Below are positions 22,830 through 35,574 of a stretch of DNA of 64,000 nucleotides, piece by piece. A program made the translations under genes and the position numbers. Under the pieces are notes generated by a model. That model was not told the DNA's origin and did no database searches. It saw nothing but the letters and a program-made list of their open reading frames with translations. Numbering within the stretch: the stretch's first letter is position 1; each line of letters begins with the position of its first letter. The stretch is from Cepaea nemoralis (Eukaryota > Mollusca > Gastropoda > Stylommatophora > Helicidae), in NCBI GenBank assembly GCA_014155875.1, contig JACEFZ010004117.1:1-64000 (forward strand). Reading direction: 5' to 3'.

Positions 22830-23032
22830 CTGTTATAATTTTTCACATCTTTTCATTCTTCTCATCCCGTTCTTATGCCTTAATGTAGTCACTGAAGGGT
22901 CTTCTCCGTGATCATATATTTTGTTTTGTGTATGTATTTGTTTGCTGATGAAGGCTAGTCGCCACAAAGTCCTGTATTTTTCGTAATTCTGTTCTGTAAA
23001 GCTGCATTACTTTGTGTTATTTTATATTGTTA
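22830..23032 (+). repeat. Interspersed repeat Z with hammerhead-like core, copy 2
   Basis: Collinear with 7110-7318. The CTGATGA core and the GGC-loop-GCC hairpin are retained near 22945-22965, followed by ACAAA instead of GAAA. The two copies differ at scattered single sites, so both are old. Confidence 0.6.
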
Positions 23033-23754
23033 ATATTTTATTGATGGCGAATTTGTTTAAATTCACTAAGGGAATATATTGTTTTGAACCTCCGAAGAAC
23101 ACTAGAAACATTGGCGGCCATACATTAAACAAGTTAAAATACTTGTATAGATTTATAATTATCAATTGGTAGTTATAACAGAAAAGACCACCAGAGGACA
23201 CACGTGGCAACAGAAATAGACTGTTATGGACATACCGGATTCGAGCAGATGATCACAGGATACACAACCGTAAGGTGCGTGCTTTACAATACACATTTAG
23301 AACAATTGTGTGCGTCTGCTGTAGAGAACACAAACCAATTCTGGTGTCAACGAGAAACAAAAATTTGTCTTTTTTAACATTGAGCTTGTCCTTTATTTTC
23401 TTATCTTTTCTTTTTCCGTCGTTTTTATAGTACCTTTTTATATGACTTCTTTGTTGTGTGTGTGTGTGTGTGTTTTTTTTGTGTTTTTTTCTTACATCCA
23501 AAAAAAAATTAGTGGTTTTTACATTAAATTTTCCAATGACTTCCTTGTCTTCCTATTTCGTACAAGAGAAAAAAACGACTACGATAATGATAATGATAAC
23601 GATGATGACAAAGATGATAGAACACTGTGGGGGAAAAAAAAAGAAATATATGCCTGTCTTCGGATTGACAAACCTGACATGACATAAACATTAAGTAAAG
23701 TCACAGAAATGATCCTTTTACACGTCTCAATTTGGAGCTAGACCATATTTCTAA
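23033..23754. other. Gene-free interval with (GT)n
   Basis: No gene recognised. Contains a short GT run (about 23455-23472), A- and T-runs, and an ATGATAATGATAACGATG stretch near 23585. Confidence 0.35.
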
Positions 23755-23960
23755 TGACCAATCTGTACTCAGTGGCTGATGTGGTCTGTCTCACGCCGAC
23801 CGATTTTACTTCCCAAGATATTTCCTGGTGCCTATTTTAGGCTGGATCGACCTGGGAGCTCGGGTCAGTTTGAAAAATTCGAATCCGCCCTATTGCGGAT
23901 CGAATCCATGACCATCGGCTTGGTAGGAGAGTGTCTGGCCACCACGCTACCGTTGTGATG
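23755..23960 (-). mobile_element. SINE4, minus copy
   Basis: Minus-strand head GGTAGCGTGGTGGCCAGACA with B box GGATTCGATCC near 23900; the body is shared with 16440-16650 (GTGGCTGATGTGGTC). It also has the GATCGACCTGGGAGCTCGG segment, which resembles 31020-31040. Confidence 0.75.
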
Positions 23961-24046
23961 CTGATAATGGTGATAATGATGATAATGATGTTGATAATGA
24001 TGATAATGAAACAAACGTATGCCAGACTGAGTCACTTGACATGACA

Positions 24047-24122
<76 letters not shown>
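23957..24122. repeat. GATAATGAT repeats and (TTA)n microsatellite
   Basis: Imperfect GATAATGAT units at 23957-24010, then a nearly pure TTA array at about 24046-24122 that leads directly into the SINE1 copy at 24130. Confidence 0.9.
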
Positions 24123-24129
24123 GTATTAT

Positions 24130-24368
24130 GCCGGACTCCCTGGCCGAGAGGTGAGCAGCTTTCTCCGTAACCCCGAATACTCTCGTGGTTGATGTGAGCG
24201 CACGAGAATTGGAAGTGGTTCGAGTCGCGCCAGTGACTTATGAGAGTATGGAGCCGGTCACTCAGAAAGTCGTGGCATGCTGATGAGTGTAATCTAGCCT
24301 AGGAATCAACATAAGCTGAAAGATGTTGATGTTGACCGCAATATCCTGAAACAGGATGGAAACGCGGA
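24130..24368 (+). mobile_element. SINE1 copy
   Basis: GCCGGACTCCCTGGCCGAGAGG head, B box GTGGTTCGAGTCGC, body GAGCCGGTCACTCAGAAAG and tail CAATATCCTGAAACAGGATG. Nearest in sequence to the minus copy at 9115-9350, so these two may form a subfamily. Confidence 0.85.
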
Positions 24369-25200
24369 AATAGAAAAAAAATAATTAAAGTATGATATAT
24401 TATTTGACCCGAAGCAGATTCCTGCGTGTGGTCTGTTGTGTGATATCACTAGCACCTGTTACATGCCTGAATGCATGGAAGATTAGGTGGACAGTATTTC
24501 CCTCACTTGAACGACGAACGCAGTCGGTTGTCCGCGACCTCTAACGCACCATATGCATATAACAAACGAGATGAGAAGGAGAATGAAATCTGCGTGGCTG
24601 ACAAACCCAATGATATCGATAATGATGATCATAATCATCATGGAACTTTATGCCAGTCTTCAGACTAACTTCTCATGACATATACATACATATGCATGTG
24701 AGAAAAACCTATAAGAGGGAAGAAATCTTCTCGGCTGGAATGCATAGAATCCGTGTTGCAAGTGCCCTTGGCAGCATGTTGCACATCACTGTAGTAGCTC
24801 TAACTTACTTGGTTAGAGGCATTCCGCCGCTAGAGTGCAAGTTGTTGAGTTATTGCCAGCTCCCTCGCTCAACTCCTAAGCCACTATCTTAATTAATATC
24901 TGGCTGCGCTCCCATTAGGGTAGGACTCGGTGCTATCTCTGAGGCTGGCAATTAATTAGTAGCTGTGGATCGATGTTCACGGGGTCTGGGCGTGGCTGAG
25001 AGGTTAGATTATCATCCCTCACTTATGGGATATGAGTTTTTATTTGCGATATGGCCAAGTGGTTTTCTTCTTGTAACATCTCTCTGTCTCATATAGTTGT
25101 TACTTAGACGATAGTCATTGGCTGCATGAGAAGTTCATCAATTAATAACTGTCTGAGAATGTGTTAACATTCAAAGGGTTGGAGGACAGTATTTGGAACA
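24369..25200. other. Gene-free interval
   Basis: No gene recognised. The 65- and 80-codon open frames at 24471-24892 have no known domain. Confidence 0.35.
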
Positions 25201-25202
25201 AC

Positions 25203-25372
25203 TCCTTCAAAGCGTCTGGTCTAGTGGCTAAAGCGCTGGGCTCACATTAGGGAAACCCAGGTTCGAATCCTCAGTAAGGTGATGGATTTATTTTTTCTGT
25301 CGGGAGCAAAAAAAATAAAACCCTAACCTGCTAAATTCACGGCGACTGCACTAGCCAGGCGGCCTTAATTAC
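25203..25372 (+). mobile_element. SINE3 copy
   Basis: GCGTCTGGTCTAGTGGCTAA (A box), CCAGGTTCGAATCCTCAGTA (B box), TTTTTTCTGTCGGGAGCA, CCCTAACCTGCTAAATTCAC and GGCGACTGCACTAGCC match 17785-17960. Confidence 0.8.
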
Positions 25373-25659
25373 TCAGCTCAAGACCACACTGTCCTACATT
25401 GCAAGGTATTATAAGTAATAATGACAGTTTCAAAATGTCATTGATGGGAAGACAGTGTTTATTTGTTAGTTTTAACTAAATCGAATGCTTTGCTTAGTCC
25501 TGGTACTTAGTTTTATGTTTGTTTGTTTTTTAATGATCATGTATAATAATGATTTGATTTTAGAAGATAACTAACATTTAAAAACAACACGAAAACATAA
25601 CAACAGATCACAAGTCAGCAACAAAATTGAAGATAGCCTCACGTTCGAAGTTAACAATT

Positions 25660-26150
25660 GGCATATAGTGTATTAAAGTAAGAGCAGAGATGGCATGAGT
25701 TATTGTAATAATTGAGATGGTGTGAGTTAAAATAAAAAGTGAGATGGAGTAAGTTAACACAACAAATAGGATTGGGTGAGTTAATGTAACAATTGGAATG
25801 GGGTGAGTTAAACAGTTGGAATAAGGTGAGTTAATGCAACAATTGGAATGGGGTGAGTTAATGTAACAATTGGAATGGGTGAGTTAATATAACTAATGGT
25901 GTGCAATTAGTTAATGTAACAACTGGCGAGGACTGAGTTAAAGTAACAGATGGAGTGCAGTGAGAATATGTAACAATTGAGATGGAATTAGGTAATATAA
26001 CAACTGGAGTGAGATAAGGTAATATAACAACTGGGGTGAGATAAGGCAATGTAACAACATGGATGGGTGAGTTAATGTAGCAACTGGGAGGGGTGAGGTA
26101 ACGTAACATCTGGATGTAAGCAAGTTAAAGCAACAAATGGGGTGTAGTAG
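25660..26150. repeat. Degenerate ~28-31-bp minisatellite
   Basis: Repeated GTGAGTTAATGTAACAATTG / GGAATGGG units, about 15 copies, with considerable divergence. The minus strand is open in overlapping frames because of the repeat; I do not call a gene. Confidence 0.85.
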
Positions 26151-27118
26151 GCCGAACGCTGCATGGATCTTCGTGAACACTAACACGACCTTCACGGAAC
26201 CTCCTGCACCACTCACACTTTACAATGTCTTCACTGCGGTATCACCATATGTCTTCTGAAGGAAGATAAACGCCTCTAACTCTAACGTATGAAGCAAAAG
26301 ATGACATTTGGCAAGGGGGAGTTGTTCAATCAAGAACATTTTCAACTCGTCTTTTTCTTCATCCAACGCCTTCAGATGTCAACTTGAATACATTTCCCAG
26401 GAAGGTAACCCAATCAACAAATGCCTGAAGAAGTCGGATGTTTCCGCCGAAAGAAGCAAATATCGCAGCTCTATTGTAAACAGGCACAACGCACTTACAT
26501 CTAAAACGACATTATTCTTGACGAATGCAGAAGAAGAAAATAAAAGAAGAAGAATATATTTCAAGAAAGCATAAGTCATCTTGAGCTTGTTGACATCTCC
26601 ATGAAGTTTTTCTTCAAGTAAAGATGATGTAGGCCAAAATAAATTTTTTATGTTCGGCATATGTTGAAAACTCTTGCGGCAAATGTTGTCTGTCATTTTA
26701 CCAACTCCACGGTTACATTCTTCAGTTCCTTATCTTCAGTTTACTGAACAAATGTCATTTCAGCCTGTTATGTACTGTGCGGAGTCTAAAGATTGCTACT
26801 TGATCACTGGGGTCGAGTTGGTAGATTGCATCACTTTTCTGGTGGCCTGGAAAGTGGCCGGTTACATTGAATGAACGTTTAGGCAATAACGCCATAGCAT
26901 TTGTGAAGAAAACACACAAGTGATCGCTTTCGAGTGAGGTCTGTCACTTTCTAATGTAGTGTTCAGTAAGTATTCACAGTGGTATAAATATATGGTTCAG
27001 TAAATATATAAAGTGGTATAAATATACTTTCATTTTGCAATTAAGGGGAGAAATCTGCCTCCTTCACCCAAGAAATGAACTGTAAGCGGATGATGTCGCT
27101 ATAAATAAACACAACTCA
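26151..27118. other. Gene-free interval
   Basis: No domain recognised. The longest frames (26308-26574 plus, 26379-26696 minus) overlap each other and show no motif I can assign. The plus one has a conspicuous K/R/E-rich end. Left unassigned. Confidence 0.3.
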
Positions 27119-27365
27119 GGTCTTTGCTAAAAGAGGATGAAAACTTCGGATGAATGAGGATGAAAGAAGATGACAGATGACGATGAAAGAAGAAGATAAA
27201 TGATGATGAAAGAAAAGGATTAATACAGTATAAAAGAAGAGGACGAGTGAGGATGAAAGAAGAGGACAAAATAAGGATGAAAGAATATGTCAAATAATGG
27301 TGAAAGAAGAGGATGAATGAAGATGAAAAAAGAGGATAAATTTGGAAGAAAGAAGAGGACGTTGA
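27119..27365. repeat. Purine-rich GAGGATGAAAGAAGA minisatellite, left block
   Basis: Units of roughly 27-28 bp built from GAGGATGAAAGAAGAGGAC with drift. The same motif returns at 28085-28375. Confidence 0.8.
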
Positions 27366-28375
<1,010 letters not shown>

Positions 28376-28774
28376 AAAACATTAATACAGCACCGATTGA
28401 GAAAAAAGTTCCGGAACCACTGCCAGAGGGTTACAAACGTGGCAGGTGGTAACTTTAGATCAACCAGATTTAGCTGCCAAGAGAGCAGATGTTACACCGA
28501 GGCAGGATTGACCTTTCAGGGGCAGATTTCTACAATACTTGAGAAAATATGCTTTGCCTAGCGATGTGAGGCCCGCAATAGCCTACACCGGCTCTGGCGA
28601 CTGGGGAATGTCCAGGCCGAGGTACGGGCGCAGGACACAAATACACACAGGCGATGAGGGAAGTATAATTTGACATAAATAAACTGGGGAGAGACTGCTA
28701 GCATTGCTGTAAACAACTCAAAACATAATGGACGCGATGTAACACAGGTTTCAGTACATTCCTGAATGTTGACG
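28376..28774. other. Gene-free interval
   Basis: Nothing recognised. Confidence 0.3.
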
Positions 28775-28922
28775 ACGGGTTAGTGGGTTTATTCCACACG
28801 CTGATCTATTTGACTTAAGCGTTGACTTCTCGTTTCAGACAGCAATAGCAAACTACTAAACGTAAAACTGCACAGAAAATAACCATGGGATTGATAGAAG
28901 TGTCCTGCAAAGGATATGTAAT
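28775..28922 (+). mobile_element. SINE1, decayed partial copy
   Basis: Retains the 3' half: GCAATAGCAAACTACTAAACG, AAACTGC, AAAATAACCATGG and AGTGTCCTGCAAAGGATATG. The head is barely recognisable. Confidence 0.6.
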
Positions 28923-29267
28923 ATTAAAAACAAAGGCAAATGAGAGCACTACTACTTAACTTATCAGTCTGTAACAATATATACTCTGTATCTCATTTTG
29001 AAACAATACATCTAACACTTTAGTAACAACATATGATGGCTGAACTCTTTAATAATATCTCATTTTCTAACTCGTTAGTAGCAATATCTCATTTTCCAGA
29101 AAAATAAAAGAAGAAGACTGTGACGACGACGCCGAAGGAACAATATCGCGTTTTCCACCATTTTGTAAGAACATGATCGCATCACTAATAAATCAAACAA
29201 CTCATAGCACACATTAGCTGCCCTAAATATGGCATTGTTGCCTTACTGCACTACTCAGTAACATCAA
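28923..29267. other. Gene-free interval
   Basis: No gene. A loosely repeated AATATCTCATTTTC motif occurs at about 28978-29155 (four or five times). Confidence 0.4.
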
Positions 29268-29268
29268 C

Positions 29269-29341
<73 letters not shown>

Positions 29342-29342
29342 T

Positions 29343-29376
<34 letters not shown>

Positions 29377-29394
29377 CAGCAGCAGTAACAGCAA

Positions 29395-29432
<38 letters not shown>

Positions 29433-29433
29433 A

Positions 29434-29472
<39 letters not shown>

Positions 29473-29503
29473 CAGCAGCAGCAGCAGCAGCAGTAACAGC
29501 AAC

Positions 29504-29556
<53 letters not shown>

Positions 29557-29576
29557 CAGTAACAGCAACAGTAGTG

Positions 29577-29624
<48 letters not shown>

Positions 29625-29673
29625 ATAGTAGTAGTAGTGTAGTAGTAGTAGTAGTAGCAGCAGTAACAGCAAC

Positions 29674-29711
<38 letters not shown>

Positions 29712-29739
29712 CAGCAGCAGCAGCAGCAGTAACAGCAAC

Positions 29740-29798
<59 letters not shown>

Positions 29799-29811
29799 CA
29801 GTAACAGCAAC

Positions 29812-29873
<62 letters not shown>

Positions 29874-29930
29874 CAGCAGGAGTAACAGCAACAGTAGTAG
29901 TAATAGTAGTAGTAGTAGTAGTAGTAGTAA

Positions 29931-29969
<39 letters not shown>

Positions 29970-30000
29970 CAGCAGCAGCAGCAGCAGCAGTAACAGCAAC

Positions 30001-30056
<56 letters not shown>

Positions 30057-30076
30057 CAGTAACAGCAACAGTAGTG

Positions 30077-30133
<57 letters not shown>

Positions 30134-30185
30134 ATAGTAGTAGTAGTGTAGTAGTAGTAGTAGTAGTAGCAGCAGTAACAGCAAC

Positions 30186-30232
<47 letters not shown>

Positions 30233-30260
30233 CAGCAGCAGCAGCAGCAGTAACAGCAAC

Positions 30261-30319
<59 letters not shown>

Positions 30320-30332
30320 CAGTAACAGCAAC

Positions 30333-30400
<68 letters not shown>

Positions 30401-30419
30401 CAGCAGGAGTAACAGCAAC

Positions 30420-30484
<65 letters not shown>

Positions 30485-30502
30485 CAGCAGCAGACAGCAA
30501 GC

Positions 30503-30580
<78 letters not shown>

Positions 30581-30590
30581 CACAGCAGCA
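29268..30590. repeat. 1.3-kb AGT/AGC/AAC triplet array with internal duplication
   Basis: Mostly AGT units with interspersed AGCAGCAGC blocks and TAACAGCAACAGT markers. Long minus frames (poly-L, poly-T, poly-Y) are artefacts of the triplet. Single-base shifts (AGTGTAGT at about 29637 and 30145) move the frame. Marker order shows that about 29460-29890 is repeated at about 29960-30415. Confidence 0.97.
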
Positions 30591-30934
30591 GTAGTGCGTG
30601 AGCAATCGAAAGAAAACAAAAATAATGTCTGGCTTAGACAGACTTTACATAATAATTGTATGGGGCAGAGCGATGATGTTCACTACGAGTAAATTAACTA
30701 GTTGAGTCCCAAGCAACTTGCATCTTTCGTAGACATAAAGAGTTACTGTAAAAACTGTCTCTGACGACAGAGTTAATGTAAAAACTCTCCGAGACAGAGA
30801 GTTGAAATTGCATCTGTCTTGGACAGAAAGAGTTCAAATACTATGACTCCGGGACAGTAGAGTTAAAAAGTAAAGGACCCATTATCACACGGTATTGGGT
30901 ATATGGTGCTAGCCCTATATTTTAGACCAATCAC
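30591..30934. other. Gene-free interval with degenerate GACAGAGAGTT repeats
   Basis: From about 30728 to 30860 a roughly 40-bp module (GACAGAGAGTTAAT..., CTCTCCGAGACAGAGAGTTG) recurs about four times with divergence. No gene. Confidence 0.5.
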
Positions 30935-31100
30935 CAAGCGGCAATTGATGGATGACGTAGTTAACTGAATGGCCGCCTTTATTTCTTAAATCATTTTATG
31001 ATACCCTTTATAAACTGGCTCGACCTGGGTTCCCAGATCAATAGAACAGAATCCTTGCCTCTAAAGGAGATTCGACCATAAAACCACGGAGCCGGCAGCA
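30935..31100 (-). mobile_element. SINE4-like decayed copy
   Basis: ACTGGCTCGACCTGGGTTCCCAGATC and a tRNA-like end (AAGGAGATTCGACCATAAAACCACGG) are arranged as in 23840-23960. The similarity is partial. Confidence 0.45.
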
Positions 31101-31157
31101 ACCCTTTAGTAACAACAATTTAGTCTTACTTCATATTTTGTAAAATAATCAAGAAAA

Positions 31158-31386
31158 GCCGGTCTCCGTGCCTAAGGTCTTACGAAAGCGATTCGCAAGC
31201 CCGCTTACCTGCGTTCGAAACACAGCTGCGACCGATTTGGCAGCAGACCGCGTTGCTGTATGTGTTGGTATGGGAGCTGGCCGTTTAGAAAGCAAGGGTA
31301 AACTACTGAACGTAAACTTGCCAAGACATTAACAACAGCAGTAAAATGCTGGTATTGACAACGATGTCCTGCAAATAGGATATGCA
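31158..31386 (+). mobile_element. SINE1 copy
   Basis: GCCGGTCTCCGTGCCTAAGG head, degenerate B box GCGTTCGAAACACAGC (as in the 20.5- and 35.0-kb copies), body GAGCTGGCCGTTTAGAAAGC, AAACTACTGAACGTAAACTTGCC and tail GATGTCCTGCAAATAGGATATGC. The shared AAACACAGCTGCG head places it in a subfamily with those two. Confidence 0.85.
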
Positions 31387-32005
31387 AAAACAAAACAAGT
31401 CAAGAAAAGATCATACTGACTTTTCATCCTCCAGCCTCGTGAATACTGCAGCGAGAATGAAACACACCAGAGAACAGAATCCAAACACAACATTGTGCGC
31501 TTACAAACATAACAGGTTGCTTATAAACACAGCCGCACGCTTGCATTGCGAAATACCACGCATAACCACAACTGCCATACTACAAATCTCCGATAGAATT
31601 AGCCCATAGAACTTGTCCACTCTGGTTTCTTTACCGGCAAAATAAGTCTAGACTAAAAAAATATAGTGTTTTTCGCCACGAAAACTAAACCTGCGAATAA
31701 CACAAAAACAGCGGTCGGATATCCTTGTGTCTGTGCGATCTTCCTTACCGTGTCTCTCTGGCCCGCTCTCTCATTCATTCCCAAACTTGGCATGGCGGAC
31801 TGGGGAACACCTCTATCGACCGAATCTGTTTTCGTTCTCTAGCGTCGAGCATCGGCTAGACTCGCTTCCTGAAATGTGAGTTTCGATAGCGCTGGATTGT
31901 TTTATGTATTCGTGTCTGTGCTGCTTTGTGCCTGGTATTAAGTAGAGGATTTCTTCATAATTACACGACATAAGTCAAACACCAACGTTCCGGAACTATA
32001 TACTT
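31387..32005. other. Gene-free interval
   Basis: No gene recognised in this stretch. Confidence 0.3.
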
Positions 32006-32006
32006 T

Positions 32007-32009
<3 letters not shown>

Positions 32010-32089
<80 letters not shown>

Positions 32090-32550
32090 ATTATCCCCCT
32101 CTCTGTCTCTGTCTCTCTCTCTAACTCTTCTCCCCTTCTCTCTGTCACTCATTGCCTCTCTATGTCTTTCTGTCTCTCTGTCTCTCTCACTCCCCCTCTA
32201 TCTTTCACTCCCGCTCTCTTTCTATATACCTCACTCTCTCTGCCTCTCACTCTCCTCTCCCCTTAGTCTCTCTCACTATTTGTCTGTCTCGTATCTCTCA
32301 CTCTCCTCTGCCTCTCTGTCTCGCTCACTCTCCGTCTCTCTCGCCACCCTCCCTGTCTCTATTTGGCTCCCTCTGTGTCTCTCTGCCTCTCCTTCTCCAT
32401 CGCTGCCTCTCTCACTCTCGCTGTGTCACTCCCCCTCCATCTCTGTCTCTCGCCCCCTCCCTCTCTGTCTCTCCCACTCCCTCTATGCCTCTCTCACTCT
32501 CTCTCTGTCTCTCTCACTCTTCCCGTTTCTCTCTCTCTCACCTGTAAACC
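32010..32550. repeat. (CT)n array grading into degenerate CTCTCTGTCTCTCTCACT repeats
   Basis: Pure CT to about 32085, then an irregular pyrimidine-rich repeat. The plus frames are S/L-rich by-products of composition. Confidence 0.95.
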
Positions 32551-32750
32551 CTCTTCGTCTAATTAGAAACACGAACCAGGTCACAAGCTCGACACACGGA
32601 AAAACACAGGTACAAGCGAACGTTTCGAAGGAATCTCCCTCGGACTAGCCCAACCTCTCCACAACTCCCATGTGGCACGTCCTCTGCAGGCCGTTGCAAT
32701 GAACCCAAGGTTGATTGTCTGAGCAAATTTACGTTCATTAGCTTGCCATT

Positions 32751-33345
32751 GCCGGTCTCTCTGGTCGAGGGGTTACAACACTTTCTCCGTAATCCCGTTT
32801 ATCACGCAGAGTCTCGTAGCGGGCGAGAGCTGGAGACGGTTCGACTCCCGCTGGTGACTTGCGGGATAACTGAGCCGGCCGCCAGTGGCGTCACTGGTGT
32901 TGGTGTCACCCAGTGCGGTAAACTCTTGGTGTCACCCCTCTAGACTTTCACCATGGTTTTCTTCCGAGTGTTCCTGTACCATATATAATCGCATATAGTA
33001 ATGTTTGTAAAATAAGTCAAAAAGTTAATAAGGACATAAGAAAGAAAACAAATTGAACAATATAACTTCAATACTTCAGGTAAAACATAAATAAAGAACT
33101 TCGACAAACTCGGACAAAGTTAAATTTTTGTTATTTTGCTATGTCTGCTTTGTCAAATTTGCAATTTTTTTATTTTGGTGTCACCCCTTGGTGGTGTCAC
33201 CCGGTGCGGCCCGCACCCCCCGCACCCCCCTAGTGACGCCCCTGCCGGCCGCTCAGAAATCAATGGCAAACTACTGAGTGTAATCTTGCCAAGAAATCAA
33301 CAGACAGCTGAAAGATGCTGCTGTTGACAGCGATGTCCTCTAAAA
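32751..33345 (+). mobile_element. SINE1 interrupted by a hAT-type MITE
   Basis: Head GCCGGTCTCTCTGGTCGAGGGG, B box GACGGTTCGACTCCC, then the body breaks off at GAGCCGGCCGC (ends 32882). It resumes at CCGGCCGCTCAGAAATCAATGGCAAAC from 33245 and ends near GCGATGTCCTCTAAAAG. Removing 32883-33252 leaves a normal SINE1 copy, so the SINE is older than the MITE. Confidence 0.9.
32883..33244. mobile_element. hAT-type MITE (362 bp) with 8-bp TSD
   Basis: Left end CAGTGGCGTCACTGG and right end CCTAGTGACGCCCCTG form inverted terminal repeats. TTGGTGTCACCC and GGGTGTCACC-type subterminal motifs are mirrored. The perfect duplication CCGGCCGC flanks it at 32875-32882 and 33245-33252. An 8-bp duplication with CAG...CTG ends is the hAT superfamily signature. 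No transposase inside; it is non-autonomous. Confidence 0.92.
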
Positions 33346-33584
33346 GTATCAGTACACAGGAAGTTTAAGCGCAAACACACAAGTCTCGGTCCCCTGATCT
33401 CTTATTATGAATGAAACAAATCTTCGAAAGCAAATATAGACGGAATGAACGAAGGCAGCACAAGACAGATCATTATGGAAAAGAATGATTAGGAAACTGC
33501 AATAGCAGCCCATGGATTGTCATGCTTCATTACCATAATGAGGTGCCGTGTCAAGTATCGCAGATATTCATTCCTCTCCACAGA
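33346..33584. other. Short gene-free interval
   Basis: Nothing recognised. Confidence 0.3.
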
Positions 33585-33855
33585 TGTATGTCAGTGGTGT
33601 TCTGCATCAGTTCTGCTGATGACATTCCTCCAAGCTATCCTTGGAGACCATAAACCAGCATTTCCTCCCCACAAATGTTGGTCAATGACATTCCTCCAAG
33701 CTATCCTTTGAGACCATAAACCAGCATTTCCTCCCCACAAATGTTGGTCAATGGTATCCTCCAAGCCATCCTCTGAGACCATGAACCAGCATTCCTCTCC
33801 ACAAATGTTAGTCAATGTCATTCCTCCAAGCCATCCTCTGAGAACATGAACCATA
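33585..33855. repeat. ~65-bp minisatellite, four copies
   Basis: Units contain CATTCCTCCAAGCYATCCT, GAGACCATRAACCAGCATT and CCACAAATGTTGGTCAATG. The spacing is about 65 bp with small indels. The minus frame is open across it. Confidence 0.85.
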
Positions 33856-34940
33856 ATGCTCTCGGTTTGACTCTTTTCCTTTTACTCTGATCTTTTCGGT
33901 CATCACGGTGCTCTCCAATGCCCCTCTTCAAATTATCTGACCCCAGAAAAAAAATCTTTCTGATCACCATCATCAAGTGCCTTGCTGACTGGCGTGGGCA
34001 GTCAAGTGTCTTCACATCTTGTATCTCCAATGCCATGTATCAATTCGTGTGCCGAATCCCTTCTGTGCCAAGGCAACAAGACATAATTTTCTCTCTGTGT
34101 CTTCCTCAATCACGCTTTCCACAAATGTATCCAGTTGTCTCAACATGTTCCATTGTTTTGTCTTCTAATAATATAGCAAAAATATGAAGACTATCTCTTT
34201 CTGACGTGTGTGATAAGAAATGACAGACAGAAAGATTCGATGTAGACTGTCCAGATTTTTCGAATATTAGAATAAAGATAAACTTGACCACTTAGTGACA
34301 ACTGGTAAGCTTGATTAGGAACACTTGATTTCCAAGAGAAAGGCAAACAAATACCTCGCCGGCTGGCGTGGACGATCATGCTTCCCCACAAATTATCATC
34401 TCCGACGGGCATGGATCAATTTATGTGTTAGCATCCTTCCGTGCCATGACGCAAATCTAACGGCTTTCACAACATGTTCCAGTTGTTATCTTCTATTAAT
34501 ATGACACCCCCCCCTCCCCCCCCCCCCACCAAAAAAAATGACGATTGCCTATTTCTGATGTTTGTGATGAGTAGTTTTTGCGATGTAGCTCCCCCCCCCC
34601 CCCCCCACCCCGCATCCCTACCCCGCCCCCCTCAAAATGTCCAGATTGCTCATCTTGGCTGTCCAATGAACTTGGCCAAATGACCTAATAGGGACAATAA
34701 CACATAGACGGTCAGAGATTGGTGATCTCGTGACATGGCGAACCGTGCTTGCTTCATCGTGTCGCCAGCACAGTATGACGCCGTCGATGATTATGATGAA
34801 GATAATAATAATGGTGGCGATAGATGATGAAGATGAATATAATGATGATGATGATTATGATGAAACAGGGATAAGCAGAGCAAGAACGTGGCTGGTTACT
34901 GTCCGTGTGGACCTCAATTTCCCATCCCTAAGTCAATTCA
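33856..34940. other. Gene-free interval with C-runs
   Basis: No gene. Poly-C tracts at about 34507-34530 and 34591-34607, then GATGAT repeats at about 34785-34865. A module near 34085-34160 (TTCCACAAATGTATCCAG, AACATGTTCCA, TCTTCTAATAATAT) recurs, altered, at about 34460-34505. Confidence 0.4.
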
Positions 34941-34944
34941 CAAG

Positions 34945-35160
34945 GGAATAAGGACGTTGTTCGTAATCCCGTATACTCACGTACGAAACACAGCTGCGCG
35001 AGATTCGGCAGCGGATCGCGTCGCGCAGGTTACTTATGGAGGTATTGGGCCAGTCGTTCAGAAAGCAATGGCAAACTACTGAACCTAAAACTTTCCAAGA
35101 TATCAACAGCAGCTGAAAAATGCTGGTGTTTACTGCAATGTTCTGTAAAGGATGTGCGGA
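34945..35160 (+). mobile_element. SINE1 copy
   Basis: GTACGAAACACAGCTGCGCG in place of the B box, GGCAGCGGATCGCGTCGCG, GCCAGTCGTTCAGAAAGCA, ATGGCAAACTACTGAACC, CAACAGCAGCTGAAAAATGC and TGTTCTGTAAAGGATGTGC. Same subfamily as the 31.2- and 62.5-kb copies. Confidence 0.85.
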
Positions 35161-35574
35161 AAAAAGTCGATTCACTGCGATGGTACTGCGTTTGACTCAT
35201 CCTATGCTTCCGAACGCTGATTGGCTGTTTTTAATGAGTAGTTGACCTACATTGCTTTTAGTCATTTACTTTGTATTGTCCCAGGAATAACTGAAAATGG
35301 ACCGCTTTTTCTCCATAAACAAAAACGAAACCCACTTAAGTAGCCTGAATATGACGAAGTTTACAAAACTGCAAAAGCAGTTTATATTTAATGCAAGTAA
35401 TATTTTGTTTTTACATTATTGACTCAGTAATATGCGCGCTAACATTCCGCTATTCTTCGTTAATTTGCTGGGTGTTTTTTTTTTTTTTTTGGTTTAAATG
35501 TGAGCTAACTTTCCATGAGAGAATGGAAATCAATCGGAGAACCAGTTGAGGCCACTGAGACAGTTACATAAATA
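35161..35574. other. Gene-free interval
   Basis: No gene. T-run at about 35468-35490. Confidence 0.35.

Noticed and set aside
29268..30590. CRISPR-like regular array
   Set aside because: Regular spacing comes from triplet slippage; no repeat-spacer structure exists and the DNA is eukaryotic.
29264..30619. 451- and 445-codon minus frames of L, T, Y, C repeats
   Set aside because: They are translations of the AGT/AGC triplet array. Frames change at single-base shifts and there is no non-repeat domain.
32152..32648. 131- and 122-codon S/L-rich plus frames
   Set aside because: Compositional by-product of CT-rich repeats.
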